Source: Globodera rostochiensis (Eukaryota > Nematoda > Chromadorea > Rhabditida > Heteroderidae). From it: a DNA stretch of 64,000 nucleotides. The notes under the pieces are model-generated. The model did not search any database. It was given only the letters and a program-made list of their open reading frames with translations, and was not told where the DNA came from. Location of the stretch: contig JAEVLN010000024.1 in assembly GCA_018350325.1 (NCBI GenBank), positions 1-64,000 on the forward strand, read 5' to 3'. How positions within the stretch are numbered: position 1 is the first letter of the stretch; the number at the start of each line of letters is the position of its first letter. A program made the position numbers and the translations under genes. This document shows positions 21,425 through 33,387 of the stretch, piece after piece.

Positions 21425-21540
21425 GTAAAATCCGAAATTTTGCTCAAATTCCGAAATCCGAATCCGAAATCCGAAACGGCCAAAAAACCCGAAATTTTCC
21501 GGAATCCGAAATTTCGGATCCGAAATTTTGCCCATCCCTG
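21425..21540. repeat. CCGAAATC tandem repeat, possible MITE end
   Basis: Imperfect array of CCGAAATC/CCGAATCC units. Its right edge TTTTGCCCATCCCTG resembles a hAT-style terminus, and a weak inverted partner TAGGGGTGTAAAAT lies at the left edge. Flanking target duplication is not convincing. Confidence 0.5.
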
Positions 21541-21663
21541 GCATTTAGGTAGATCCATTTCTGCTAAACACAGAGAAAGAAGAGGATGACATACAATTGG
21601 TAGAGAAAGAGGAAAAACACCGGAGTCAGAAAGAGAAAGAGATGCGAAAGAGCAAACACGGAA
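21540..21663. repeat. 124-bp near-identical dispersed repeat, copy 1
   Basis: From GGCATTTAGGTAGATCC to AGCAAACACGGAA this matches 39052-39175 with one observed substitution, over 17 kb away. It is purine-rich (GAAAGAG) and not coding. Such identity inside otherwise diverged sequence marks a recently dispersed element. Confidence 0.8.
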
Positions 21664-21849
21664 ATACTAATAGTTTGACAAGTTTATTATAAATACATTA
21701 TATTTTAATGATTTTCATTTACATTGAGTCAGTTGAATAAAAATTTATGTCTGTGGATTCGAATTCAGTTTTTTATTTTTATAGCGCAACACCATTTTGT
21801 CTATTATAGGTTTTTAGTTAAATCATTTGAATTTAAAAATTATTTTTTT

Positions 21850-22925
21850 CCTAAGATATAAATGTAGAGTATGCTATCTCGATTCCATATTTTTATCATG
21901 CAAGATTATTAGAAAAAAAGTAAATTATAAAACATAAAAAAAAAGTAACATATTAATTTACTTACATCAAATGTAAAGACAAAATTCTAATCATGTTGCT
22001 TCTCTAATCAAAGCATTCCAATAAAATGAATATGTAGAAAACTTTAAAATGTTGCAAAACAGGAAGTTCAAATTACTAGTACTCTAGAACCATCTGGAAT
22101 ACGCGCATATTCCAACTGATGGAGGCACGCAGGCTGCCCAGGAGCATCTCACCAAAACCCCAAAAATTTCTAAGTAAAATGATTGTTTCTAATATTTATG
22201 CACTTGGGACAAATGCACTCTTAAATAAAAAAATTCATTAAGGATAATATATAATAATTTAAATTAAGCTGCAATTCTGAAATAAATAAAAGTAACGCTC
22301 TGATTAATTTTATAAATCTTCGTTAAAATTTTGTACATACTTTTTCTCCCCTTTGTTTTACGTCAATATTAAATAATTTTCGTATTTTAAGGTTTTCATT
22401 GAATTTCTTTATAAGTTTTTAAAAAAGTTGAATAAATTTTTCATATTTATTTTTAATATTTTTTAAAGTTTCGATGAGACTCGTTTGCCAACGCTGAATT
22501 AATTTGAATTTTTTTCCAGATTTCTAACGGGATCATTTGTATTCAGATCAGAGAAAACGTTTCTGTTTAGTAACTTATTCAGGTATAAAATAAACAAAAA
22601 ACTCCCAACTCTTGTTTTTATTTATGCATTTTGTATTTTATTATGAAAATTTTTATTAGAATTATAATTTCAAATGCTTACCAAAAAATTTATTAGATTG
22701 ATAATTTTCATAAATTAAACTTTTAATTGTTGATATAAAATTGGAAAATATAAAAACACTGTCTCTGAACCCGGAAACGCCCTCCAATTCAGCAAAAGTT
22801 CAATTACAGTCCTCGTTTGACCACTGTTAAATGCAGAAAAGCTCGTTTCTTCAGACTCCATAGGTGTCTCCTGGTCTAATTGTTAACCTTACATATTAAG
22901 ACTTTTGCGTCTATTTTCATAATAT
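21850..22925. repeat. duplicated cassette, copy 2 (partner 12640-13390)
   Basis: Second copy of the cassette, with an insertion of about 300 bp near 22140-22310. Exon-like islands at 22100-22175 and at 22520-22582 (plus) and 22760-22861 (minus) correspond to those in copy 1 and remain open. Confidence 0.7.
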
Positions 22926-23135
22926 TATTTAGCAAGATTTAAATTATTTACATATCAATTGTATTAAACAATTTATTATAATCGATTATTTGTTAATGGT
23001 TTTTATCGTTTGAAAAAAATCCAGTATTACATTGTTTTGAAAATTAGATATTTAATAATGACTTTACAAACTATTTTTATTCAAATCATCTTACTCATAA
23101 TTTTTTAAAAGCATTTTATTTTTTCGAACTTAATA

Positions 23136-23297
23136 ATGTCTTGTACCGAGAAGTGTAATCGAGGAAAGGCGCAACGTTTGCGCGAACTGAGTAAATTTCT
23201 TTGCGCCCTTAACATTTTGATTAATAGCCAAAATCCCAATTTAATAGAAATATCAGACTTTAACGCAGTTAACACCAAGTTTACTTTACCCGCCTGA
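23136..23297 (+). CDS. small ORF, 53 aa
   Basis: ATG-to-TGA frame, balanced composition at its 5' end. It begins MSCTEKCNRGKAQRLRELS and ends TKFTLPA. A CxxxC pair and a basic stretch are followed by a hydrophobic FLCALNILI segment. No family recognised. It may be a complete small protein or a first exon. The reverse strand is not open over its length. Confidence 0.4.
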   Translation: MSCTEKCNRGKAQRLRELSKFLCALNILINSQNPNLIEISDFNAVNTKFTLPA

Positions 23298-24611
23298 ACT
23301 AGTGATTTCCTTATATTCGTATCTCGGCGTTGTCAAGCATTTCAAATAAATAACTTTATTATTTTGGGTGTCAATAACTTTAAAGATTTATTATACAGTA
23401 ATTTATACAAAAATAAATTGTGACGAGCTTACGAGTGGCTACCAATCAAGTAATGAACACGACATAACGTCAAGGAAATAAATTAATAATTGCCATTGAA
23501 GTAGCATTTTCGGTATCAATTTGATTCTACACAAAATTAGTTGAATTTTATTTTAATTCAGGTTGATTAAAATAAATTGATTTAATCCTCTTTTATACTT
23601 AATGCATTTTAGGTATTCTATTTGGTTTTTGTGCAAATCAGCAATATATAAAGATTATTTGCAGATATTTAACGTCAATCCGCGCCACGCACTCAACTAT
23701 TGAATTTTTTTATTGTATAACATAATAATATTTTCTAAACTTTTGAGTAGATAATAACTCTAAATTAATAAGACCTTCACATTAAAGTGCAAGTCCATCT
23801 TCGTAGTACAAAAACTTTGTAAAGGAAATTTAATTTAGTTTTTTAAATATTTTATTGCATATTTATTAAATTATTAATAAATTTGTAAATAATTATGTGA
23901 TGAGTTTCCTAGTTGCAGTTTATTTAAAAAGAGTGCGCGACAAAACAATAAATAATCGCTTAACTAACTATCGTTACCAATTAACGCTTTTGTTATAGAA
24001 ACTAGTGAGTAATCTTTTATATTTATTTAAATAAATTATATTTATTTATCTGCATATAATAATTGATTGGGTTTTATATTTATTCACCATTTGTACTAAT
24101 TTAATTTTAAATGAAATATGGGTTTAAATTTTTTTAACATCATTAAGTTATATAAATTTTTTTAAATGAACTTTAAGCAAATAGTATTAAATCAACCCAA
24201 AAGATTTATTCAAATTTTATTAAACCAATTAGGCTTTCGTTATGAAAGTCTCCGCACATATTTATTTTTGGTATTATAATAAAACATTGAAAGCTATTTT
24301 AACATTTTTCTACCTTTTCAAGGTAAACCTTGATTAAATAGCAGAAATTACTATTCATGAAGTAAAAGTTTTTGGCTTGAGAGTTGATTATTTTAGTGTA
24401 TTTGAAGACGTTGTTTGTTAACAAATGGTAACGATAAATGTCTGGTTTCTATAAAAATTGTGCTCGCATTATTTTTCTATATTTTTACATTATTACACAT
24501 TTTTTTGCAGTAGTCACTATTAATAGGGACGAAGTTTATATGAATTAAAACTTGTTTTTGTAAATTAGTCATACCTCAGCGCTTGACGGATTCAAGGCAC
24601 GGAAGCACGAA

Positions 24612-24815
24612 CTAGCACAAGTTAGGGCGGCTGCAAATGTAGCATTTATTGCTGCCAAATTTAACATTCTTGTATAAAATCTCAACAACACCTTGGCAGA
24701 GCCGGCTCTGTTGATCTAAGAACTTAGTGAAATTTTGATAAAGTCGACGAATGAGGATGTGAAAAGTTTGTTGATCCGCTGAATTCACTTTTGTCGTCGT
24801 TAGGTGTCTTTTAAT
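24612..24815 (-). CDS. exon-like frame, 67 codons without ATG
   Basis: Minus strand open from 24815 to TAG at 24612, with an acceptor-like TTAAAAG at 24808. Contains NSADQQTFHILIRRLYQNFT, then KFLDQQSRLCQGVVEILYKN, then CYICSRPNLC. Minus-strand 25086 down to about 24996 is also open after TTACGAG (LMLGSRGQFTSRHYAQ). A competing plus-strand exon (24579-24645, after CATACCTCAG) reads LDGFKARKHELAQVRAAAN, so the strand is undecided. Confidence 0.35.
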   Translation of the reverse strand: MKRHLTTTKVNSADQQTFHILIRRLYQNFTKFLDQQSRLCQGVVEILYKNVKFGSNKCYICSRPNLC

Positions 24816-25018
24816 TTAAGTATGAATTTTTAAATTGTTTTTAGAATTGCCAATGTTTTCTTTAAAATCAAATTGAAATAGTAAAATGCTTCATTTACTT
24901 TTTTGTCCATGATATCATCAGTTATTAAAGTAGCTTTAAGACTTTTGGTTTAAGAAGTTAATAAACTCTTTATTTAATTATCTGCAAAATATTTAGGCTA
25001 TTTCTAGTTTAATTTTAG

Positions 25019-28000
25019 TATCCGCGAATTGGACTTGGGCATAATGTCGGCTGGTGAACTGGCCGCGCGAGCCTAACATCAACTCGTAAGTATATAAGCT
25101 TCATTTAAATCAATTGTAATTAGAAATTATTGGTTTTGTATGCCTTTTATGTTAAAAAAATATTTTTGTATTTTTGTTAAATTTAATTTTTAAATCATGC
25201 ATAAAATAATTTTACAGATTTTGGTAAAATGATTTAGTTTGTTTTATACAATATTTCTAAGCTCCAATCCGTTTCATCTTTAATTTTCATTTGATAACTT
25301 TAACACAAGTTTTTTTACTCTTTGCAATTTAATCGTAATTTTTTGAAAGAATCTGAAAAGGAAAGTTTCTGATCACTGATAACAACTTTAACGGAAGATT
25401 ATTTTGTTTTAATTAATAAAAATTTTTAATATATACATTCGTCTTTTGCTGTCTTTAATGGCATAGCTAACTGCCACGAAGCTATTTTATTTAATAAATC
25501 ACATTATTATATTCAAGTAAAGAACCTTTCTAAATAGAAATAGCATTTTTATACATTCTAACCATACTTTGTCTCTCTATTCACTTCAACATGTAAAACT
25601 AAGAACCAATGTTGTCATTTGTGAAGTTCGAATTAGTTATATTTAATTATTTTGCTAAAACTTGATTGTTTTGTTAGGGTCCCTCCTTAACAGCTCATTT
25701 TTTATCTTGTATTAAACTTTTTAATTTTATATTTAAATAATTTTCTTTCTTAATTATTTATATTTTACTATATTTTTAAGTTATTTTTCACAACTTTTAA
25801 ATAAATGTTTTTATGTTTGCATATTGAATTATTAAATTAAAATAGTTTATTGATGATTATTTCCGGTCCCGTTGGCGTTTTTACTTGGGTTTGTTTTTAA
25901 TAGTTTGATAAATCACACTGACTTATGTGTGGTCTCGTTTAAAAATTTATGTACCTAATTCACATCTAGATTATTAGGTAAAGTTTCATTTTATTTATTT
26001 ATATGTTAGGGCTTTTTAGAAGTGACTATATTTTAATGTCATTCGTTTTGATTTTAATATATTAATTTTTTATATTATCAAGCTTTAACTGATAACTTAG
26101 TTCTATTTTATTGTTTGGTATTAAAAACGGTTTAATTCAGGTAGCTTTGATGGTGTGCAATAGAAAGCTTGAAACAATAGTTTTAAACAGATCTTCTCAA
26201 AAAATTTTTTAGAGCTGATGGTGTTGAATCCAATGATGTGCCTCTTGCTTTAATTGTATCTTTAATTTTAAGATTATTTTCAATTCTAAGTTTTCGTAAT
26301 AATTAGTTTTGTTTATTGCGGAAATAAATGTTTTTATGTTTGCATTTTGAATTATCAAACACACGGACTTATGTGTGGTCTGGTTTAGGGATTTAATTAT
26401 TTAAATAGCTTTATTATTTTAAGATTTCAATAATAAGCAAATAAATGTTTGAATGATTAGTGGACAAAGACGAATATCCAAGTTCGCTTTTTAGCACCTT
26501 TTTTATTACATTGTAATTATTGAAACAAATAACTTTAGGAGTTATTTTAATCGATTAAACAAAAATCTTTTAGTTTGTAAGCACTTTAATACTTATTACA
26601 TGTAAAAGTTTGCTTTTATTTAAAAGCTCCGTAAAAATATATATTTTTAATACCGATACAATATTATTCATTTATTTTGTTAGTTTTTTCTAAATATTTT
26701 ATTAGCTTGTTCAACCAAATTATTCGGAATTAGATTTTCTTTATTCGAAAGATTTAAATCTTTTATTTATTCTTTCTTGCGTGGATTTTGTTCTTTTTTT
26801 TTGTGAATTTATTTACAGTTTTGCAAAATGCTCCTTAAAATTATTTTTTAATATCGCTGCAATTTTTCATTTATTTATTAGTTTTTTTCTTCAAAATTTA
26901 TTAGTTGTTCCACCAAATTTCGAAGCGCGCTTTCTTCCTTTTCTATCCAAAATCAACAAATTGTACAGTGGAGTTGTATTTATAGGTTTCTCGTTGACTA
27001 TGGTTAGGGACTGACAGTTTTTTAAGTCGACAGCCAAACGTTCTGATATTATGTACACCAGAGTGATAAGTTTTTGTTTTTCAATTAAAGAGTTTTTCAC
27101 GGTAAAACAAGTTTTTGATCTGTTAATTTCCTCTTGCTTGAATTTTAATTTTATTTCATTAATCAAAATATTTAAAAATAGTAAGATTCTCATCATTTTA
27201 TTGCATTGAAGAAATCGACTGTTTCGTTTGTTTTTTACTGCGTCGGAAAGCATGTGGATTAGCCCGTTTTATCTGCAGCTGCTCTTCTGAGTATTTATAT
27301 AATTATTGTATTCTTTAAATTTGAATATTAAAAATATGTAATTATCGAATTTTAATAATTTTTTTAAAGTTGACGAATGAATGATGTTTAAAAAGCAAGA
27401 TCTAATCTGAGAAGACTTGCGCGAGAAAGATGTTGAACTTTGTTGACGGGTTTTTTTTTAAAGTTTGAATTGTAACTATCTATGTGTTGTCAATAGTTTT
27501 ACATTGACTAGTTTTCATTTAATTTGCTCATTATTTATTACAAACATTTTTAAAATTATATTTGACTCTAAAATCTTTGAAGTTATATTACCCAATTCAA
27601 TTTCGCCATCTCCAAGCTCAAGGAATTCTATCTCTTGGCGTCTCTGTTTCTTGCCCATTCCACCGTATATTCTTCAATGAGCTCTGCATAATTGGCAAAA
27701 AATAGCCAACGAATTTTATTTTATGCTTATAAGTTGTATTATTTAGTTTAAAAGTCACATGCGTATAAGGACAATTAGTCTATTATACGGTTATGTTAAT
27801 AGAGAGTTTATTTACTTATGATGAATTTAATGGCTATTTTAATATAAAGGTTGGTAATTATTCAAGATATCGAGAGGCTTTGGGAACAACGCTATTTTCT
27901 GGCGCCAATGTATTCGTGATTGTTGAAACAGTCATTTTTTGTTATTGAGGGAAAAAAAGATTTTAATCATGAATTCAATATCACAAATTAAATTATTATA

Positions 28001-28130
28001 CATAACAGAAAAATTTGCGAAATCCAAGTACACTCAAAAAATTAGCTCCAAAACCAATTTTTGGGGTCAAATTTTGTTTTCCGGAGCCGTATTTAGCCTT
28101 GGATTTCGTTGTAGGTGGGACCTACGGCGC
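25019..28130. other. AT-rich region with islands
   Basis: 25019-25085 is a 67-bp GC-rich block with plus splice-like borders (TTTTAG, GTAAGT), yet it is open for longer on minus. 26891-27253 is a 120-codon minus frame with protein-like segments (SERLAVDLKNCQSLTIVNE). 27650-27720 repeats 31700-31770. No gene model could be built. Confidence 0.35.
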
Positions 28131-28592
28131 CGATAGGCGCCGTCTGGAAATTTTTTTACTAATTTTTAATTTTTGTTAAGCAAATTGCGAAAAAAATTTT
28201 GCAAATTTCCTATTTTCTAATTTTTCAAAAATGCAATTTTTTTTTGCGAATTCTGCTTTACTAAGGGGTGGCGGTCGGCGGTGCCGATAGGCGCCGTCTG
28301 GAAATTTTTTTACTAATTTTTAATTTTTGTTAAGCAAATTGCGAAAAAATTTTTGCAAATTTCCTATTTTCTAATTTTCCAAAAATGCAATTTTTTTTTG
28401 CGAATTCTGCTTTACTAAGGGGTGGCGGTCGGCGGTGCCGATAGGCGCCGTCTGGAAATTTTTTTACTAATTTTTAATTTTTGTTAAGCAAATTGCGAAA
28501 AAATTTTTGCAAATTTCCTATTTTCTAATTTTCCAAAAATGCAATTTTTTTTTGCGAATTCTGCTTTACTAAGGGGTGGCGGTCGGCGGTGC
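28131..28592. repeat. three-copy tandem repeat, 154-bp unit
   Basis: Unit boundaries at CGATAGGCGCC recur at 28131, 28285, 28439 and 28593, exactly 154 bp apart. Copies are almost identical. Each unit holds GGTCGGCGGTGCCGATAGGC, part of an inverted GGCGCC motif, then an A/T-rich body with a GCGAATTCTGCTTTAC segment. No coding content. The related motif stands alone near 4677, 17268 and 57718. Confidence 0.92.
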
Positions 28593-28927
28593 CGATAGGC
28601 GCAGCCGAGAAAATTTTGTGTTTTTGACTCTAAAAAATTTGCAACCAAAATAAAAAGTCTAATGTTTCGATAGGGCGCATTTTTGATAAAATAGCCATTT
28701 TCTACTGAAAATTTTTGAATCGACACAATGCCAAAGCATGAATATTTCCAATAAAATCACTAAATTTTCAACACTCACGCCAAATTCTCATTTTCCAAGT
28801 ACATTCTTGGAAATAAGTACGTTTTTAAATTTCAAAGTGCGAGGGTCAGTTTTAAGTACTGTACTTTGGAAGTAAGTACGAATCGGACCCCTGAAGTAGC
28901 AGCATTTGGATGGGGTTACTATTTGTT

Positions 28928-29110
28928 TTAAAAAGTATTAATCAATAATGGACGTAAGGGAATTTGTTTTTTATTTTAAAAATTTTATTATGAATTTACG
29001 CTAAAATGGAATACAAATTTACACAACAAACAAAAGCCGGATAGAATAACAGGAGGTACCGCACATCCGATCAATCCAAAATAAATTTTTCGGATGATTA
29101 TTTGATTTAA
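28928..29110. repeat. diverged duplicate of 52367-52560
   Basis: TCAATAATGGACGT at the start, AAACAAAAGCCGGATA in the middle and CGCACATCCGATCAATCC near the end are mirrored in the same order at 52.4-52.6 kb with many substitutions and a roughly 13-bp indel. Non-coding by inspection. Confidence 0.6.
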
Positions 29111-29688
29111 TTTTTTTTCTTTTAATTTTATTAATAATTTAAACTTTTAGAATTTTTTTGGCAATTGTTTTTTTTAATAAATTGAGGAGGATTTTTTAAT
29201 TAGTTTCATTAATTTTAGTTGAAATAAACTTTACTACAGACCTTGAAAAAATAATAATTTTAAATTTTTTAGAATTTTACAATTAATGAAGCAAAGTCTA
29301 GTCAATGAAATATTCAACAAAAAGTTTTTTACATTTTTAAATAATTATTCTTTGGCTGCCAGAGAATTGTTTTTACCGTTGATTTTTTAATAATCGAAGA
29401 GCTCCTGACGCCATTTGCAGTTGAGGCTCGCGATTTTCCTGTCGTTATGAATAACGTTTGTGCTGTGAAGGGTCGCTAAGTTAGTAGTGGACTATATTGA
29501 ATCGAATGGCATCTCAGATGTAGAACTGGATTTCTTCTTTTTATAAACATTTAAAATTTAGTTTTAATGGTATTTTAAAGTTTTAATTTAAAAAAACCAT
29601 TAATTTTAATCGTCATCCTTTATTTCTCGAATGTTTACAAAAAAAAGATTGGTTGACCTAGAAATTATAAACTTTATATTAGTAGGAC

Positions 29689-29766
29689 TTCCCTCTCGGA
29701 GATCATGGCCGCTGAGTCGGACAATATTTGATGGACCTCATTCAGCATTGCGTTGCTATGTGCGTC
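29689..29766 (-). CDS. candidate exon, 26 codons
   Basis: Minus-strand 78-bp segment after AACGGGAG, ending GAA|GTCCTA, phase 0 at both ends. Reads DAHSNAMLNEVHQILSDSAA then MISERE, a clean helical, charged peptide. If the donor is not used the frame runs only seven codons more. Family unknown. Confidence 0.38.
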
Positions 29767-29769
29767 CTC

Positions 29770-32700
29770 CCGTTTAAATTCAGTTTAATATTTTTTAATT
29801 AGTTTGTCAATCAACCTCAATTTTACGAAATTTACCTTTGATTTGTAAATATTGAGCAAGTTCACTTTGGTTCTTATTACTTTTTAAACTTTATTAAAAT
29901 AAAGCTGTTTACTAATCAGAATTTTATTAATAATTGATATTTGTTTATTTTTAATGTTATATTTTGTTTTAGCATTTTGAATCACATTTTTCCGTATACC
30001 ATATTTGGAATTGGAAAATTATTTAGAACGTCATAATTTACTGAAAATGCTTTGAGTTTTTTGTGTTCAAGATTAATGATTTTATTTTTATCAGGTACTG
30101 GAAATTATTTTTTTGTTGAGTTTTTAATTTCAAATTTAAATGTAATTGGTAGGGTCAGACGGCGCCGGTGAGAAAGTCACTCAATGATGCCATCTTTATG
30201 GGTGTATGTTATCCCCAACCCCGAGTCTGTTGGGCCATCAAATTACCAAGTTGATTTTCGTAGGAGTTTTTAAAGTTACATAAAATAAATTTATTCCCAG
30301 GTGGATATTTCGTCTATTACTTATAACTAAAAATTGTTTACAATATATTGGTCACTTTTACGAATTTTTAGTCCTTTGAATTCTGGGTGTTTAACAAAAC
30401 AATCTAAAGTAATTTGGAAATTATTTTTTACAGATTACTGATGTTGTTTTAAACATACTGGTTTTTAATTATAAAATAATTTGCTTGCTTAAAATTTTGC
30501 ATTATTTAATTTCATGTTCGCATCTTTGAATTATATTTAAGATAGTTTATTGTTGATCATTTATGGTTGATGCAGCGAACTTTTGGTTTTAGCGACGAAA
30601 TTACTTTTTATGTTTATTAGTTTAGCACAAATGCAAAAGTATTGTTAGTCTTTATTTTTAAATCTATTTGCCATCAATTTATAATTTTAAAGAATGTTTG
30701 TGAATAAATAAAACTTTTCTATAAAATTTAGAAAAAAAGCTGATTAAACTTTTTTCTTTTATTGTTTTTCGTCTTTTTTTAACTTGTTTTTTGACCTTGG
30801 GCGTAGACTTTCAACAAATTAATATTGGATATAATCAGTCTTAATTGAATTTTTGGAGTGACTACGGCACTATAAATTGTTTGCCAAAATTGCTTTAAAA
30901 AGAGACCATTTTTGCTCCCAAAATTTGAGTTTCATATAAAATTAATGGATGTAGCAATAAACCTCAAATTTTGTTTTTCATCTTTGTTCTCGCTCTCCCA
31001 AACTTCAATTTCCGCTATGAAAAAAATAGGGGCCCAAACAGACAAAGTTCAAAAAGAGCAAAATTTGGTTTTTGGCTCAGCTCCGGTCCTTTCGAAAGAC
31101 GGAAAACTAAAATCCAGATAAAAAGCAACATTTATTGATCATAATGGAGACTTTTTGAGTCTTAATTGTTTTCTTGTTGAATTTAAGCAAATAAATTTTC
31201 GTGAAAAACTGTCAGGTGTCCAAACTTAGTTGTCACCCTAAATATTTGCTATTAAAGCGTCATTTCCGCATTTTAGAATTGCGTTGTGGTTTGCCAGTTT
31301 AGTTTTTTCATTATTTACTGCATTTACTTTCATATATAATTAATGTAAATGTAATTTCATTAGCCCACCACGAAGAGTACTTTGTAATTGCGTTTCTCAA
31401 TATTTAATTCAAAGTACAGTTCTAACTGTTCAATACATTATTCGCTTAATCGGTTTGTTCGGCCGTTAATGTAGCTCGTTGTTGATGATACATAATAGTA
31501 TTTAGTACTATGAATATTGAATAACGATTTTTTTAATTAACTGGCTTGTTTTTTAATTAACATAATTTATGAAAGGTTAATTTTAGCGACTAAGTCATCA
31601 TTATGTTCACTATTTTCATGCTGTATTTGTTGGATGCGCGCATGCCTAAATTCTTTTTTCACCTCTCTGGCGAGCTGGATCCTTAGCTAGCATATCATTT
31701 TTTGCCCATTCCATCGTATATTCTTCAATAAGCATCTGTATAATTGGCAAAAACTAACCAACGAATTTTTTTTAATGCTTAGAGTTGAATAACATTTTTT
31801 GTTATTGAGGACAAAATATATAGTTAGTTTTTAATCATGTTCTGTTTTAATTATTTTTTAATTTATTATATGTCATGAATTTAAGTACAATATAATTTTG
31901 GAAAATATTATTTTTTGTTTCTTATTTATTTCGATTTTAATAGAATATCTAACTGTATTAATGTTTTCAATATCACAAATTAAATTATTAATTTTTTTTT
32001 AATGAAGAGCATTATTTACACATTTTAAAGATTAAAATTGACAAATAATAATATTAATTTCTTTTAACAAAGTGCATTACATAAATGTAAATGTTTTACT
32101 TGCCTGTTCTTCCAAAACAATACACTTGGTTTTTGCATAACAGACGTTAGAAAATATCATGACAGAATCATTGGGTTAATTAGTTTGGTATTTATTTTCA
32201 TCATTTTCATACTCAAATTTGTGTGCACAAGCCATGAATAGTATATTTAATTTTAATATTTCCCATTTGCATTGTGTGACTTGAATAACAAACATTATTT
32301 ATGTCTTTGTATTAAAATTCAATTTTTTTTACTTTATTATGGCACACTATTTATGTTCGCTGGTAGCCAACCTAACAAAAAAGCCTGGTTGGACATGGTC
32401 TCCATGCTTACTCGTTCTACCAGTTGAAAAGCAGGCGGGCTGCTGTTGCAGCACTTGTTGAAGGCGGATGTAAGTTGCTTTGCATTTATCAATACTTATA
32501 AAAATATTGGTCTCCAAATCTTAAATCAATAAATAGATTTACGCCCTATTTTGACTGCGGCGGTTTATTCAACATTTATTCATTTTTCGCAGCTGTATTT
32601 TGTGAATTTTCATGGTGATTTTATTTATATGTATATCTATCAAACGTTGTTATTATAAAATCAATTTAAGTATTAAATTTAGGATTCTTTTTTTTTAAAT

Positions 32701-33283
32701 TATTTTTCATTAAAGTTTGTCTTGTCTGGTTAAATTAATATAACTAACATTTTTTTCGTAAAAGAGCCGCTCAAAATGCTACTACATTAGCAGCAGAATT
32801 GTTGTGATATTTTGTGATTTGGCCTAATTTGAGCTTTCTGTTGATCATATATGTGAGAAATACACGAAACGCCTGATTTGTATCTCGGTAAGGTTATCAT
32901 GTCGGTTGAGGCACACTTTGAGTTTTTAGCCCATAAATATCTTTGTATTTTATGTGTACCTTATATAAATCATTTCAATCTATCAATATTTTTTTATTTG
33001 GTTATGAAAGTCGTTTGTAAAAAGTAAAATCTTTTATTTGAGTATTAGCTTTGTTGTTACGTTAAATAATTTTTAATTGTCCATTTCAATATTTTAGAAG
33101 TAGCATTTACGAGAGCCCGTTTGTTCATTTTGTTTGTTAGTTTTCATTTTAATACTTCATTAGCTTGTTTAACGAAATCATTTCTTTTATAATAATTTGT
33201 GAATCACGCTCTCTTCCTTGTCCATTCAATCCAGTAATGTAGCGAATTATCCAATAGATAATCAATACAATTCAATCATTAAC
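29770..33283. other. AT-rich region with scattered exon-like patches
   Basis: 30160-30290 (balanced composition; plus ATG frame MMPSLWVYVIPNPESVGPSN), 30912-31121 (69-codon plus frame ending LSKDGKLKSR), and 32345-32470 with 32836-32887 (plus, donors GTAAGT and GTAAGG) are the only notable patches. None could be joined into a gene. Confidence 0.35.
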
Positions 33284-33387
33284 CTTGCTATTTGATTTGG
33301 CTGTAGTTTCCACGCGCAATCTCTCATGGTTTCCCGCATTATGTTGTTGCTGATCAGATTGCTAGAATCCAATCCACTTGCAAGCTT
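33284..33387 (-). CDS. candidate exon, 34 codons
   Basis: Minus-strand 104-bp segment between GACAAAAG and AG|GTTAAT, phase 0 in and 2 out. Reads KLASGLDSSNLISNNIMRET then MRDCAWKLQPNQIA. Balanced composition, no low complexity; the plus frames are interrupted. A convincing coding patch, gene unknown. Confidence 0.42.

Noticed and set aside
21176..21589. 77-122-codon frames on both strands
   Set aside because: They cross the CCGAAATC repeat; the real coding remnant here is the hAT tail in another minus frame.
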